A program made the translations under genes and the position numbers. DNA of 64,000 nucleotides from Antedon mediterranea (lineage: Eukaryota > Echinodermata > Crinoidea > Comatulida > Antedonidae), in contig NC_092671.1 of assembly GCF_964355755.1 (NCBI RefSeq), forward strand, positions 36,101,304 to 36,165,303, in the 5' to 3' direction. Positions 11,261 through 24,700 of this stretch are shown in pieces. A model generated the notes under the pieces. It searched no databases, was not told the DNA's origin, and saw only the letters and a list, made by a program, of their open reading frames with translations. Position 1 is the stretch's first letter; each line of letters begins with the position of its first letter.

Positions 11261-12963
11261 TGCTTTAAACATTTCAAAATTTTAAATGCTGCCACCAATG
11301 TTAAACAGATAAATATTAGTTCTGAAGTATATTTACTATATTTAATGCCATGCTTTATTTTGACCAAAGTCAAAAAACATCAAAATTATGTGATTTAATA
11401 TTTCAATAAATTAAAAATATATAAGTATTGATTTTTGACAATGAGGTTTAGAGTACAAAATAACAGTAACAATGTGGTTATTATGCTGGTATTTAAGATT
11501 ACTGTAAAAAATGTGTGTTTTAGTTTTTAGCGCATAAAATGCATACATTAGGTATCAATAATATTAAAGTACAGTATTAGTGTGTAAGGTCTGCTATCTG
11601 TTCATTAAGTGTAAATTAAGGGTATTTTTAGGCTGTGTAAAATGGGTTGTAATGATATTAAACTGTAAAACTATGCTGCACTTTAGATAAAGCCATATAT
11701 TCACACCTTAAGTTCATGTCGGAGCATCATAGCTGGGTAGGGTCTAATCCCTGCTGAGATCATGTGTTTTAAGAGAACACATGACTTTTTTTTTAGCAGT
11801 AAATTTTCGTAGGGCACATAAAATGCATTAATAGCAGAGCCATATCTGACCCATGTGTCGTCTGTTAAGGTCGCCGGCTCTATAACTATATTTGAGTCCT
11901 TTGCAAAACCCCCAAGGGCCTACCCCCTATGCTATCACACCCCCTATGCTCTCCCCACCCCCTATGCTCTCCCCACCCCCTATGCTCTCCCCACCCCCTA
12001 TGCTCTCCCCACCCCCTATGCTCTCCCCACCCCCTATGCTCTCCACCCTGGGCCTATGAACCCAAAGCACTGACCAAAATTGTTCATATGTGTGTGAACT
12101 AAGATTTTAAATTTATACTGTATTATAATATTTTTTTTATTTTGTCAACTTTCATAAGCAATAAGTTTTAAATTATTTATTTTTTCTTTATTTTTGATCA
12201 TGGAGATAAGAACTTCATGATCTAACCAGGGAGATGATTTATTTTACATCTCCCTGATCTAACTAAAGGTTGTAACACACTTACAGTATTCAATACAATT
12301 ACTGGGAGAAGTGCAATTTAACATGATCTCAAGTAATTTTCTGAATGTGTGATTAAGAATTTTGTGGTTAAAAATTATTATGGTTAATTATATTTCAGTA
12401 TAATATTGCATATTGAAGGCATCTTTGGGACCCAAGAAAGTGTCCCTTTAATAGAGGTTCACTGTATTGTTACTGCAAGAAGGTGTTCTACTGCAGCACA
12501 CGATATTTAAACTTCTATAATCTATAATCTAGTAGACACTAACACAATAACAAACCATCCTGCCATAAACAGAAAAAATGGAAAAAAATTGTGGAAAGCG
12601 TAATGTTGGAAGACGGAAAACGTTAACAACAACAACAAACAACAATCTATAATCTTCTATATATTACTTACAATACAATTTTTGCACGCTTATTTTTTAT
12701 TGATTTACTTTATTTCTGAAAATGTATGAATATATTGAAAAACACAATTTCAGGTTTATTTGATTGTATGTATTATTAGGTCATTTTATATGTTTAAAGT
12801 TGGTTACTTACGATACAATGTTTGTCATGCTTATTTTTTATTGATTTACTTTATTTCTGAAAATGTATGAATATTTTGTTAGTGTCTTCCATTCAAGGTA
12901 ACCAATCATTAGTGAACTCGCAACTAAACAACCAATATGAAGGATTTATATATCTTATCACTA
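11261..12963. other. Intergenic AT-rich stretch with minisatellite and local duplication
   Basis: Apart from the minisatellite at 11.93-12.05 kb, a segment around 12659-12735 (cttattttttattgatttac, tttatttctgaaaatgtatg) is repeated at 12803-12876, a tandem duplication of about 145 bp. A fragment at 12424-12470 (agtgtccctttaatagaggt) matches repeat pieces at 16.3 and 62.1 kb. No gene seen. Confidence 0.5.
11926..12046. repeat. 18-bp minisatellite, about seven units
   Basis: Unit cctatgctctccccaccc is repeated head-to-tail with almost no divergence, flanked by a non-repetitive C-rich part. Because 18 is divisible by three it stays open and would encode a PYALPT repeat; nothing else supports translation. 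Confidence 0.9.
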
Positions 12964-13074
12964 AAGTCCTGTCTACACTATCAAACTAGTTTGACAAAAA
13001 AGGTGTACAAATATGGTAGTGATATGTCTATATATGGGCACATCACAAAGTTTGATCGTGTAGATGAGGCTTAA
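12964..13074. mobile_element. Family A MITE copy, short form
   Basis: Starts aagtcctgtctacactatca and ends gatcgtgtagatgaggctta; the interior keeps only one inner unit (tacaaatatggtagtgatat), making this a short internally deleted copy. Confidence 0.75.
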
Positions 13075-15317
13075 GGTTTAGTTCTGATTTTTCCCTACAA
13101 AAACAATTCATTATAGAAAAATGTGTTTATTAAACCTGAAAGAAATTTACAGTTCTTTGTACTTTCAGATGAAAAAAATTGCAATTATTGAATTTTGTAC
13201 CATATACCAAAAGTAGCTGTTTTTATTATTATTGAAATGAGTTGTTTTTAATGTAAATCATATAATTAGTTTTTCAGTTTATAATTTATAAAAATATGTA
13301 CATTTTTTAATTATCATCATCATAATCAAGTTATACTTTTGCTGTTTACAAATTTATATAATTCGTGTTTAAGTTTATTATGAATACAGTTCAGTTGATA
13401 TTTATTTAGTGTTTATATTATTATGTAAATTTTGTTTATATCATATACATTATGTTTACAACTGAGTTCTAGTTCTATTATTATATAAGTTCTTCTATTA
13501 TTATATAAAGTGTATGTGTTGTGTACAGTAATGTAAGGTGTCGGAATGGTCAAACTATGGGTCTATAAAATGTGAAACATTTGAATGGCTACAGTGTCTA
13601 GGCCTACTATAATGTTATTTAAGGGCATAAGCGTTATCTATTATGTATTTGGATCTAAAGTAAGTGTACTGTAGGAAAGCTTTTTACAGATATTTCTGTC
13701 CTTAAAAAGGACTGGACTTGGTATGGTAAAAATATCTTAATAATAATAATCTTTTTGTCTGCAATTATTTCCAAGTTATTAATAAGCAATTTGCAGTACA
13801 ATTATATTGCTATATTTTTGTTCCAAATTCCAAAATTCTAGATTGTCAACTCTACAAATGTTGTCATAAGAATAAAAAAAAAGTTGTCACCTTCTGTGAA
13901 ATATGCATTGTATTTAAAGGCACCTTTTTTTGTGAAAGCATAGCAAGCAGCATTTTGCACTAAATTTGTGTTTTTAAATGAAAAAAGCCGCCTATTTTTA
14001 TACTTTTTGTTTACATTTTGTATTATATAGAATTTCAAATTATATTCCAAATTAGAAATATTTAAGTTGGTTTTTAATTTTATAATGTAAATGAAATACT
14101 TTTGTTCTTGTAAAGTTAAGTTAAAGGCCAGGTGCGGGCAAAAAATTTCTATTGATCATACATTCCAATAATTATCGATCTATAGTTTCCCCTATGTTTC
14201 ATAATTTTTGGGATTTTATTTGTGTTACACGAGCTTGTTGAAAATAAGCACTTTCTTATCAGTGGGGGGATAGTTCAAATTACACAGTAAAATCTCTATT
14301 CTTTTGTACACAAATTTTGTAAATAGAGAGGCATTTTAAAAAGCTATGAAAAATAAACAGTGTGGTAAAAAATGTTATCAGATGACTAAATATAGGTAAT
14401 ATAGCTTGAATATTACATTTCTGATATTTTTATTCAACTTCAGATTTTTATTTTCATGCTATAGCAAAAATTATCCACCGTATATCCACCATATTTTTTC
14501 ACCTTCTAGGGAGTCACCAGACATGTTATTACATTAGGTTAAGTACCTAACTACTGAAAAAAAGTCTTCCTGGTTTTTATGGAAGAATTTTGCCAAATTT
14601 TGTATTTGACTATATTAAGGGAAATTCATGTTTTTTCGTCTCGATTTCTGTTACAAATATTTGATTTATGTACAGTTAACCAAATACTATATTTAAAATT
14701 CATGCCTGTACCTGAGCTTTAAGGTTATTTTCGTTGTATAAAAACTTGTATATTTTCATGATTTTGCAATATGATAAAATAAAACTCAATTATCCCAAAT
14801 TAAACTTGATATGAATGCATCTTTCATATTGTCATGACGAGGCTCCTCCCACTCAGGCTTGCCTTTTGGAGGTTGCCATCTTCTTTTGCTTTCTGTTTTT
14901 TATTATACAGAAATATTTTGAAATAGAAATTTTGACTTTCTTTTATGATGCTCCGATGAAATTATTTATTTGTGCGCTACATTTTCTTTATTAAACCTGA
15001 TTATGTTTCATTGTTTTTGTTTTTATCTTTTCTGCTTTTGAAGGAAATAAATGTTTATTATATGATGTGACAAGTGAGTGGTGGGCGGGGCATAACCTTT
15101 CAAGCATAATCTTTTTTTTTTCATCCTTACTAGATAATAACTACCACAAAACTACAGAATTACTACAGAAATAAAAGTTTCCTGAAAACCACACATGTTC
15201 AACAAATGTTGACAATTCTGATCATTTTTCAGGTAAATCAAATGTATTTCTTTTTTCTTTATTTTAGAAGTTTTGGCGGAGGTTCAGATGATTCTATTTA
15301 TAACTGTATTTGAAAAA
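13075..15317. other. Intergenic AT-rich DNA with a dispersed repeat at 14.11-14.72 kb
   Basis: 14110-14720 contains words (gatcatacattccaataatt, agttcaaattacacagtaaa, aaattcatgcctgtac) that return in the same order at 53.19-53.54 kb, where an inner segment is missing. The rest is low-complexity AT-rich sequence in which I see no gene. The small ORF at 13838-14050 has no family resemblance. Confidence 0.55.
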
Positions 15318-15562
15318 TTTTTTTTTTTAACCATATTTAATGAGGGTGATCCATCCAGCTATTGCTGATCATTCGGGACCCTCGAGGTTCACAAGACAAA
15401 CATATATACAAGATGCTCTACATAAACAAAGTCTTATTACAAGTCTTTGGGAGTGGAGTTTGTAATTTGGTCCTTTGAAAAAATCCTGACATGTGACGGG
15501 ACTTGAACCCAGAACCCTTGGAGTGGTAACCAAGCATCATAACCACCAAGCCACAACTCCAC
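15318..15562 (-). repeat. tRNA-derived SINE, minus strand
   Basis: Second copy of the SINE at 8.4 kb: A-tail as the T run 15318-15328, body with tgctgatcattcgggaccct, and tRNA-like head at 15480-15562 (on the minus strand gagttgtggcttggtggtta, ggttcaagtcccgtcaca). Slightly longer body than the 8.4-kb copy (extra tattacaagtct). Confidence 0.75.
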
Positions 15563-16424
15563 TTGAGTATTCACTCAATAGTCTGCAATTTTTGGACTAT
15601 ATGGTTTGTTTGTGTATCCCACCCCACACTTGGGTTCTAAGTATGGCCATGCTTAGTGTTAGTGGATATTTGTGTTCTGTGCAACTTTGACCCCAACCAT
15701 TGTGAAAAATGTTGAGTGTGTAGCATTTGCTCTTTCTTTTATTGTTATGTTATTTGTATTCATGTGTAATTTGCCTATATAATATAAATCATTTTTGTAC
15801 AAATACAAATTAAATGCAATGCAATGTATAGTTTTTTGTATAATTGACGAGTTCTGACCATACATAAAAATGCAAAACAAAAAATAGAATTCTTTTATTT
15901 TATTATAAAAAATTAAATTTGGCATAATAATTGCAAACTGGTTTGTAATGGCATTTAGTATAATGATTTAGTACTGATTACATTCTCAGGATTATATTTA
16001 ATTGCTTAACAGAGCTTTTAAACTCCTTGCTAATTACCTTGATTTCAGGTTTTGTGAGGTTTAAGTAATTAAAACACAATCAATACAATTACTGCATGCA
16101 TTTTATAGAAAACCCATACTTTGGGATACCCTTATTTAGAGTGTTAGCAAACACTTTCTTGAGAAACGAACGAAGGTGAATATGTTAAAACACGACAACC
16201 AATCCTTATTTATGGGACACCTCTAATTGGTTGACACTTTGTTGGGTATTTGTATTTTTTAATAAAGTGTATTTATAGCTGGATTTCTAGATTGAATACT
16301 AAGACGATATGATCATAGGTTACACTAGGGTCAACCCTTATTAACAGGACATCTCTATTCAGGGGACATTTTATTGGTTCCCTATGGTGTCCCCTTAATA
16401 TGGGTTTTACTGTATTTGTATTTT
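15563..16424. other. Intergenic region including probable G6PC 3' UTR and an inverted-repeat fragment
   Basis: A minus-strand AATAAA (TTTATT at 15895-15900) could end the glucose-6-phosphatase transcript. 16316-16410 has repeated gtccccttaat / tattaacaggac words shared with 62.1-62.22 kb, a dispersed inverted-repeat type. No gene seen. Confidence 0.4.
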
Positions 16425-18402
16425 TTAATCCTTTTTATCTTTCATAAATAGCTTCACTAAGATTGAATTAATTATGATAACGCATGAAGCAATAGCGCCG
16501 TATTTCAAAGCTCCCAAACAACAAAACAATGTCGAGTCTTCAACATCCAGCGGGACCATTTCTATTAATTGACAAACCGACACCGAAAAAACCAAAGCTA
16601 AGAATTTTCCAGGTGATGACAGCGTTTCTTTTGGTCGTAGTAAAGATTGCGTCAATCCAACGAAAAATAACGAACCAAGATCACGCGAGATGGCAAAGAA
16701 AGCAGTTGTGTCGAGGTGCACCCATTCTGATTTAGGGCACCATTTGGCGGCTAGTTTAATAGACCATGTTGGATCATACCCAAGCTGTTCCATCAATACA
16801 CACTGGCCTACAACTGAACCACCGATGAAGATGGTGACCATTGTGTAAGTCTTGAGGTCAAACTTTGTCACATCGATTTTGTTTATGGCAATACCAATAA
16901 TCACTCCTAAAATAAAAGAAATATTTTGGGTTCTGGTTAAAAATAGACACAAATTAATATATATATGTTCATTAGTATCTTTGAGCATCATTATAATGTT
17001 GCAAGTTTTAGTAGAGTTGTGACTTGGTGGTTCTGATGTTTGGCTACCAATCCAAGGGTCCTGGGTCAAAGTCCTATCATATGTCAGGATTTTTGACAAA
17101 TTACAAATAAGACATTGTTTATGTAGAGCATCTTGTGTATATGTTTGTCTTGTGAACAGAATTTCCACCTTTAAGAAGGATAGTGAATGAATTTTCTTAT
17201 GGATATCCTTGGCAATTTGCCTAAATACTGTATATAAAAACAAAATGAATTTAGAACAAACTAACTAATAACAATACTAAGATTGCAACAGTAACTAAAC
17301 GTACCAACAACAAGGCCGATGATAGTCTGATGAGGAAAGTGTGTTGCTATGAAAACCCTTGAAAGAGAGACAGTGAAACCCACAGCTGCTAACAATCCCC
17401 ATGGTATAGCTGGACTTATAATCTTCTTGTCTGCTTCGCGTTCTTCCTTCAAGTTTGCCGGTTTTGGCGCCACCGACTGTTGAGCGGTAACAGTTTTCTC
17501 TAGATCTGCCGCTAAGGCCGCCATCATGATAAACCAGACAGCGATCGTTACCATGCAGTGGCCAGATGGACTACCTACAAAATATAAAACGGGTCAGAGC
17601 TAAAAGGTATGCAAGAACGATCTGTGTGAAGCACTACACTTTGTATGTATATACAATTAAAAATATTTGTTGTATTATACCTGGTCCAGTTTCACAAGTT
17701 TGCTCATATATTTTTAGATGAGGGCGCTCTCCATCTGAATATACATCTGTTTCCTGGACCCACCAATATGGACGTTGACCAAATAGACACCTATCCATAA
17801 TTATTAATAAGAGTATCATTAAAAAACATAACTGAATTAAATATTATAAATCATTCAACATGTTCCAATAATTTAAACATTTTAGATCTTAGGCCTATTA
17901 TTAATATATATGATATAGGCCTAGCCTAGGCCTTCAATAAATCTTGCTAAATTTCATGGTGGTCATTTGCATAATTCCCTTCAAACCACCTGGCTTGGTA
18001 AGACCATGGAGGTATGGTAAGACCCCTTTGCCTGGTGAAAATTAATGTATTTTTTTAAAAAAGAACACAAAAATAAAACCATTTCAGAAGAACTTTTCTT
18101 CACAATGAGTAAGCTTAGTAATTATTATGGCAATGTTTCTAGGCCTATTACTCAGAATCTAACAACATGAAATGACTGTCTTACAACTTTAGAATAGCAT
18201 TCATCCATTCAGAAATTACAGCGGCCCAGAGAACTTTCAGGCCAACGACCTGGTTCAGCGAAAACACGATCGGAAAATAAAACAAAAACGAGCTCGGAGG
18301 GTCGCTTAAATGCGAAATATACAGCATTGCTGTATCATGCTTCGCCAGAGTGTTTTGTAAATTGTATATTACGTCGATTTCATATGAACACAAGTCATCC
18401 AT
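16425..18402 (-). CDS. G6PC3: Glucose-6-phosphatase catalytic subunit (G6PC3-like), complete
   Basis: Four coding exons on the minus strand: 18402-18185, 17790-17681, 17574-17305, 16906-16425, with GT-AG junctions and phases 2,1,1, giving 359 residues (human G6PC1 357). The enzyme hydrolyses glucose 6-phosphate in the ER lumen and belongs to the PAP2-type phosphatases. The active-site pieces are visible: K72 and R79-P80 (K-x6-RP), P112-SGH with H115, and SRVFIATH (R182, H188, nucleophile position). WC-x4-EWVHLDTT matches the family C-terminal loop. LFYFP, SPSGHCM and ISRDLG are nearer human G6PC3 than G6PC1, but the C-terminus MKDKKD carries a KxKxx-type ER signal. A longer charged loop ([14 protein letters not shown]) precedes the nucleophile helix. 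I start at the ATG 18400-18402; an upstream in-frame ATG at 18505-18507 would add 35 residues not expected for the family. A SINE sits in the last intron. Confidence 0.93.
17014..17160 (+). repeat. tRNA-derived SINE in G6PC intron
   Basis: Plus-strand third copy of the SINE at 8.4 and 15.3 kb: gagttgtgacttggtggttc head, ggtcaaagtcctatcatatg in the box-B place (diverged), and body ending cttgtcttgtgaacag. It is opposite in strand to the host gene and lacks the terminal A tail. Confidence 0.65.
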
Positions 18403-18794
18403 AATGTATCGAAACACGAAATAATATGCTAGGCCTAAATACTGCACCGGAAAGTATCCCAGAGAGAGAAGTCTATCGGTTGTGGGAAGACGGAAACGGA
18501 TTTCCACGTCACCACCACTACCAACGCGAGGTCAGAGAGCTAGCACACTTTGCGCGACTTTAGACTCATTAGATGATCTGCTGGATTGTGAAGTCTAACA
18601 AAAAGTAAAATTATTATTGGTGGCGCTATCCTAAAAACTAGTAATGCTGCCTAGCAACGTTTACTTTGTGGTTAGTTCTTGTTTGCTCAGCACACACATC
18701 GAGTAGACGTGAGAAAGTGCTTATCTGCTGCAAAGAGTGTGTGATCTCTGGTTTTCCATCTAATGAGTACGTTGACAGAAGCAAAGTGTTGACT
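18403..18794. promoter_or_regulatory. Bidirectional promoter region between G6PC3-like (-) and the WGKPGGGAP gene (+)
   Basis: The two start codons are divergent and 392 bp apart, so both 5' UTRs and promoters must share this stretch, unless upstream exons exist. It is less AT-rich than its surroundings, has no TATA box that I can see, and contains TTGCGCGAC (18551-18559) and an X-box-like site (18646-18658). Confidence 0.6.
18646..18658 (+). promoter_or_regulatory. RFX X-box-like site
   Basis: The sequence GCTGCCTAGCAAC fits the RFX consensus GYNRCC-N(0-3)-RGYAAC: both half-sites agree fully with a 1-bp spacer. It is about 137 bp upstream of the predicted start codon of the plus-strand gene, the usual distance for ciliary genes controlled by RFX factors. 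Confidence 0.65.
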
Positions 18795-21700
18795 ATGAAA
18801 ACGCTCGATTCAGTTCGAGCCCCTCTGAAACTGGCACATGATGGTTTGTATTTTGATTTATTTACCTTGTAAAATCGTGCCTGTTTGTTGTGTGACTGAC
18901 TGTTGTGGTTTGTTGTTGTTTATTCACACTCTGTGACTGTTCTGTGTGTAACATGGAGTAAGTTAATCCTGTCAGGTGCGTGTTGGTATTCAATCACAGC
19001 GTGAGAATGGGTTGCCAATCATTTTATAACAACACATTAATATAGGCCCTTGTGCATAATACTTACTCGGAATTGTCCCCGAATTATCTTTTTTTTTTTT
19101 AATATGTATTAACTATTACCGGTATTTATTAATTATAAATAAATAGGCCTATGCCATTTATTTAAAATGTTGCATCCATTAAGTCTGCTCATTAATACTA
19201 ATAGTATTTTAATACGCCGTGGCTAAAGATACGGTACCGTATTCTAACTTCTGTTTACTAAAGGTACGGTAAAATTGCATTACGTCATAATCAGCCAATG
19301 GGGTGCTGGTACGTGTGTGACGTCATCGTATAAGGACTTGGGATTTTTTTTCATATCGCGTCTGTTGTGTTTGTTGTGTAGAGAATCGCTATCGGCGGCG
19401 GCGCCAGGCTGCGTGGATGTGTGTGCGCTGCAGATGAGGGTTTTATTTTTATTCCAAATGGCCTATTTAGGCCTATATTTTTTATTAAACTTTGTTTACA
19501 ATGGTGACCATAAACAACAAGCAAATGCAGACAATAAAGGGGCCCTCAAATACTATGATTTAGACAGTAGCCCCAGGGCTAACGAGTCACAGAAATCAGC
19601 GCACACATGCAGCTGGCCCCAGCCTGGAATCGCTTTCCCTCTACACAAACAAACTCATATAATGAGGTTATAGTAGGCCTAGCCTAGGCCTCTTTTGAAA
19701 CGGTTTTCTGTATTCTAGAATTAAAATCAACATGTTTTGGCTTTTCAATAATAATAACAGACGTAGGCTACATTTAGTTTTTGTCACACACGACGGCGAT
19801 AATAGCGATAAATAAAGCATAAAGAAAATGCGGTTGATCACTGTTTTCGCGATATGAAAAAAATCCACAAAGTCCTTATACGATGACGTCACACACGTAC
19901 AGCACCCCATTGGCTGGTTATGACGTAATGCAATATTACCGTACCTTTAGTAAACAGAAGTTAGAATACGGTACCGTATCTTTAGCCACGGCGATTTTAA
20001 TAAGTACAGTATAACAGTTATTCAATTTAAGCAAAAATAGATTAGGGAAAAAAAATATTTTACCTAATGCAAAGCAAAAATAAATACAGTAGTCAACTAA
20101 AAGTCACCTGCAGTCTGTCAGAATTTGTTTTTGTTTAATAACATTAACAATGATGCAAAGACATTTTTTTTTTAGCCAATCACATTGCAATAGTATAGGC
20201 CTAAGTAATGTTTTTTTTTAAATTATATTATTTATAATGATTATTTACCCCTCGTCAAATTTGTTTAGAAAAACAATTTCTATAAAAAATATTAATGAAC
20301 CAACATAGGCGTATAATATTGTTTTAAAACGATTTAATAAAAAGTATTAAATAAAAATGTTCAGTCTCTGAAGCAAAATAAGGAGACAAGGAGTATTAGA
20401 TGTTTACGTTTGCAGGTGAAATTTTAAAATTAAATTCAAGTGCAATTTTCTTGTTCAAAGTTATGATATTAATAATATACTGTAAATAGAAATCATATTC
20501 TTTATGACATTGACAATACAGTACTTATGTATGTTTTTTGTAGATACACCAATGGATGTGTCAGTTCTAATGCTGGGCCAAAATCATCAAATTCCTTTCA
20601 GAGATGAACATCGATTCAAAGGATTTCCGGCTCATAACTTCAGCGAAGCTACCAAGCCATTGATAGGTCCACCCCCAGAGGATGATGACTTTCTGAACCG
20701 AAGCTTCAGGAAGAAACAACACTTTGTCAAGGGTATGGAAACTTTGATATTAAGATAAGCCTAGCGTTTTATCACTTCGCTCTGTTTAAAAATAAGAAAA
20801 CTTGGGTGTACAGTGAAATAGCATATCCTTTTATTTCAGTAATAATGTACTACAAAACATACTGTATGTACAATTTGCAATATTTGTAGAATTAGAATTC
20901 ACAAACGTCTCGCCCAATAGTCTATGTTTGCAATTTCAACACAAAATCTATATGTACAGCTACAGTAAGAATTAAAGTATGACGGATCATTTCACCACTG
21001 CCATTTAGCCCACCTTATTTTCAAAATTATTACACTTTAAAAGTTGTTTATTATCTGTAATATATAGTGGTTTTATTAAATTTAGCTACAAAACAAAGTA
21101 AAATTAAGAGAAAATATTTTTTTTAATAAACACTTTTAAATTATGTCTAGAATCTGCTTCGCACGTCCCCTATAAATCTGGATAAAAAAAATTATCCTAC
21201 CATAAGGAAAAAAAAAAATCGGGAAAAGAAGCGTAAAAAAGAGTAAAGTACTTTCACTTTTGATTAAAATACATTGTTTCAGCGCCGTGCTAATTTACTT
21301 TTTATTAGAGGTCACCATTGCCGTTGCTGTTGCTTGCGATATGAATTGCCTATTTTCACCTGAAAAATAAACGCATTTTGTTTCCTGTAACATGATATTG
21401 ACGCGTGTATCGTACCGATACTCGGGGCACAAACGATTCGTACAAAGGACAACGCTATACAACCGCGTAGGCCTACCTATTGTTTAAAGATCTATTTCAG
21501 TTCAAATTGCAAATCGTATACAGTATACCTGTATGATCAGATTCAAATATAGCTTTTCTTCTTCTGCTATTTTTAACGTTGCTTCTTTTATATAAAACTT
21601 TACTTTACTTTGTATAATAAGTTCCCTGTCCACAAGTATATGCTATCAATCAATATTTTTACGTATCGGTATGCAAATCTCATATATGATCAGATTTAAA

Positions 21701-24700
21701 TCCCTCTTCTTCTTCTGCTATTTTTAACATTGCTTCTTTTATATAAAACTTTACTTTACTTTGTATAATAAGTTCCCTGTCCACAAGTATATGCTATCAA
21801 TCAATATTTTTACGTATCGGTATGCAAATCTCATATATGATCAGATTTAAATCCCTTTTCTTCTTCTGCTATTTTTAACATTGCTTCTTTTATATAAAAC
21901 TTTACTTTACTTTGTATAATAAGTTCCTTGTCCATAAGTTGGTAGGTATTTGCTATCAATCACTATTTTTACTTATAGGTATGCCGCCAAACACAAAACA
22001 TGAAAATGTTCCTGGTAATTATTTGTTAAATCACCTTTTAATTAACTGTTTGTTGTTTAATATCTAACATGACTCCCACAATCACTCATTTCAAATGTGT
22101 TACCTTTTCACTGAGCATGCAAAGTAAATATTATGCCTTGACCGATTCTGGTACAGTGCAATCAGCCGCCGTTCATTTCAGCTATCATTTTACCCCAAAA
22201 TACCAATCCCTAGCTACGCAATGGTGAGTAAAGACGATAGTGAGTACAGTCTGTCTAACCCATGTACTCATTAATAATGATGAGTAAAGCTCTGTCTACA
22301 CTATCAAACTTTATGTGGCAAAAAAAATGTGATGTGTCTATATATGGACATGATGATGTCATATCACGTCCATATTAGGGTATATCGGTACCGTATTGGG
22401 TCACATCACACTTTTGTTTTGTCAAACTAGTTTGACTAGTCCACCTTTTTTAACTTAATTTCTATGTATATTTTATATGCAAATGACAATAAATTGAAGT
22501 AATTTTCCACTGATGAATGAATGAATAGTGTAGACAGACTGCTTTAAAGTTGTGAATTTATGCGTTCAACTTGTGGCTGAAATGACGCCAATTGAGATAT
22601 TCATTACTAATCCATTTAAATATTGTTATATCATTGCACTGTCTAATTCATCATTCATTAACTGCATCCAGATGATTTGAACCTAACACTTTAGTCACTA
22701 CGCAATATTATTGCAAGAATCCTATATTGCATTGAAATTCCTTGCCATTACTCAGCCAGCATGAGGTATAAGGAAAGGAATGTATCTATTTTTTCTGGAC
22801 TACCTGTATATAGAAACAGATACTAGATAGTATAACAGGTTACCGAGTTGGGAATAGATTTTCTCGGGCACTTAAGGCGTGAAATTTTATTATTATTTTA
22901 CACTTTTTAAAATTTATAGAAATTGTAACTTACAAATAGTTTGTTTGTATTATTTCTCTGCACATACACATATACATTGAAAAAACAAAATTAAATTAGT
23001 AAAAAAAAATATTAAAAAATTTAACTGTATTACTTATGATTATAATACAATATATTTTGGACCAACAGTATTTAATTCAATTTCAATTAAAATTTATTCA
23101 TGTTGTCGTACACTTTTACATTGTATACAAAAAAATACTGGATAAAAAAAAAACTTGTCATAAAGCTAAAACATACATTTACTATAAAAAAAACTTTCTC
23201 AAAAGACTAATCAAACTATACAGAATAAAATTGTCACCAATTTTCAAAAGAAACAAATTCTTGCTGTTTTCCATTTCTATTTTGATTTTCATGCATAAGG
23301 CATATAGTTGATATTCTATTCTAACCTCATATGCCAACACTAACTAAATTTCACAATTATGTCCATATTTGATCAGAAGAAGATTTGACATTTGTCTAAA
23401 ATATTGATTGCTTCCATGGTGTTGATAAACAACTTAGACATAATGATTGATTGGAGACAATGCAATTAGTAACAGTTACACAGTTACACAGTTACACAGT
23501 TACACAGTTACAGATTTTGTATCTTCTTAACAATTTAATTCTCTATTCATGATCAAAAACCTACTAACACCATTCGATATCAAATTTATTTATTATGAAT
23601 AATAAGAATTAATAATATATAACATTTTCTCCATAATTTATCATAAATCACTATTAAGCTGAGCAGTCTACACTATCAAACTAGTTTGACAAAAACAAAG
23701 TATGATGTGCCCAAATATGGTAGTGATATGACATCATCATGTCTATGGTCACATCACATTTTTTGTCACATTAAGTTTGATAGCGTAGACAGAGCTTAAA
23801 ACCTTTCGATATCAAATTTATTGATTGTGATTAAAAATATGAATAGTAAATCACATTTTCTCCAAAATTAATCATAAATCACTATTAAAGTATTTATTTA
23901 TTTATTCTTCTTTCGTTCACAGTAATTGGAAATATCATAAAAAAACATAATTAATTAAAGAAAAAACGAGATCAAAATTATAAATAGAGAAAATATACAT
24001 TAAAAATAGAAATCAAATAGAAATTAACAAAGATGTATTGCTGTATAAGAATCAAATTCCAACTATAATTTTAAAAGTGTACAATTATTTTTTCGAGTTG
24101 ATTGGGGAGAATGTTTTCATGAGTTGAAAGATTGATTGTTTAACTAAGCTGAGTTAAATGGAATAGTGACAAGGATACATTTACTTACAATGTGTTATGA
24201 TATATTAACAATCAAGTTGCTTATTCACCTAACCAGTGGCGTAACAGCTATGAGCGATCACTGGCTAAACCAAGGGGCCTTGGATCCTTATGGGGGCCCC
24301 AGAGGAAACAGGCTAAAAACGCCTGAGGCATCCAACTTTGGAGGGCCACACTTAGGGTTCCTAAACAAGTAGCCTCGGGCCTCTATGTTACGCCAATGCA
24401 CCTAACCCATTATTTTTACTAATAATACTTCAAGAGGGTTATGTTTTGAAGGTACTGTTTTGTATCACCACTTGCATGCCATTCCCATCTCCCTTAAAAC
24501 CATAACTTTTTGTGTTTATTGGGATTCTTTTGTAATAATTTATTTATTTTTACTGCCTATTTTATATTGAAATTATGTTTTCTGTAAATGGTTACAGTAT
24601 TTTATGATCTCACGAACTAATTAAAGGTTTTTTGAGTTTACTGCCTAAAAAGATGGAAACAAATTTTGGACCGAGTAATGTCGGAAGATGTAAAAGGTTA

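Noticed and set aside
11855-12073. Open frame with PYALPT repeats
   Set aside because: It is only the translation of the 18-bp minisatellite, which stays open because its period is divisible by three.
13838-14050. 70-residue minus-strand ORF
   Set aside because: Composition is that of AT-rich DNA (F, K, N, Y), with no family resemblance.
16529-16735. Plus-strand ORF of 68 residues
   Set aside because: Antisense shadow of the last glucose-6-phosphatase exon.
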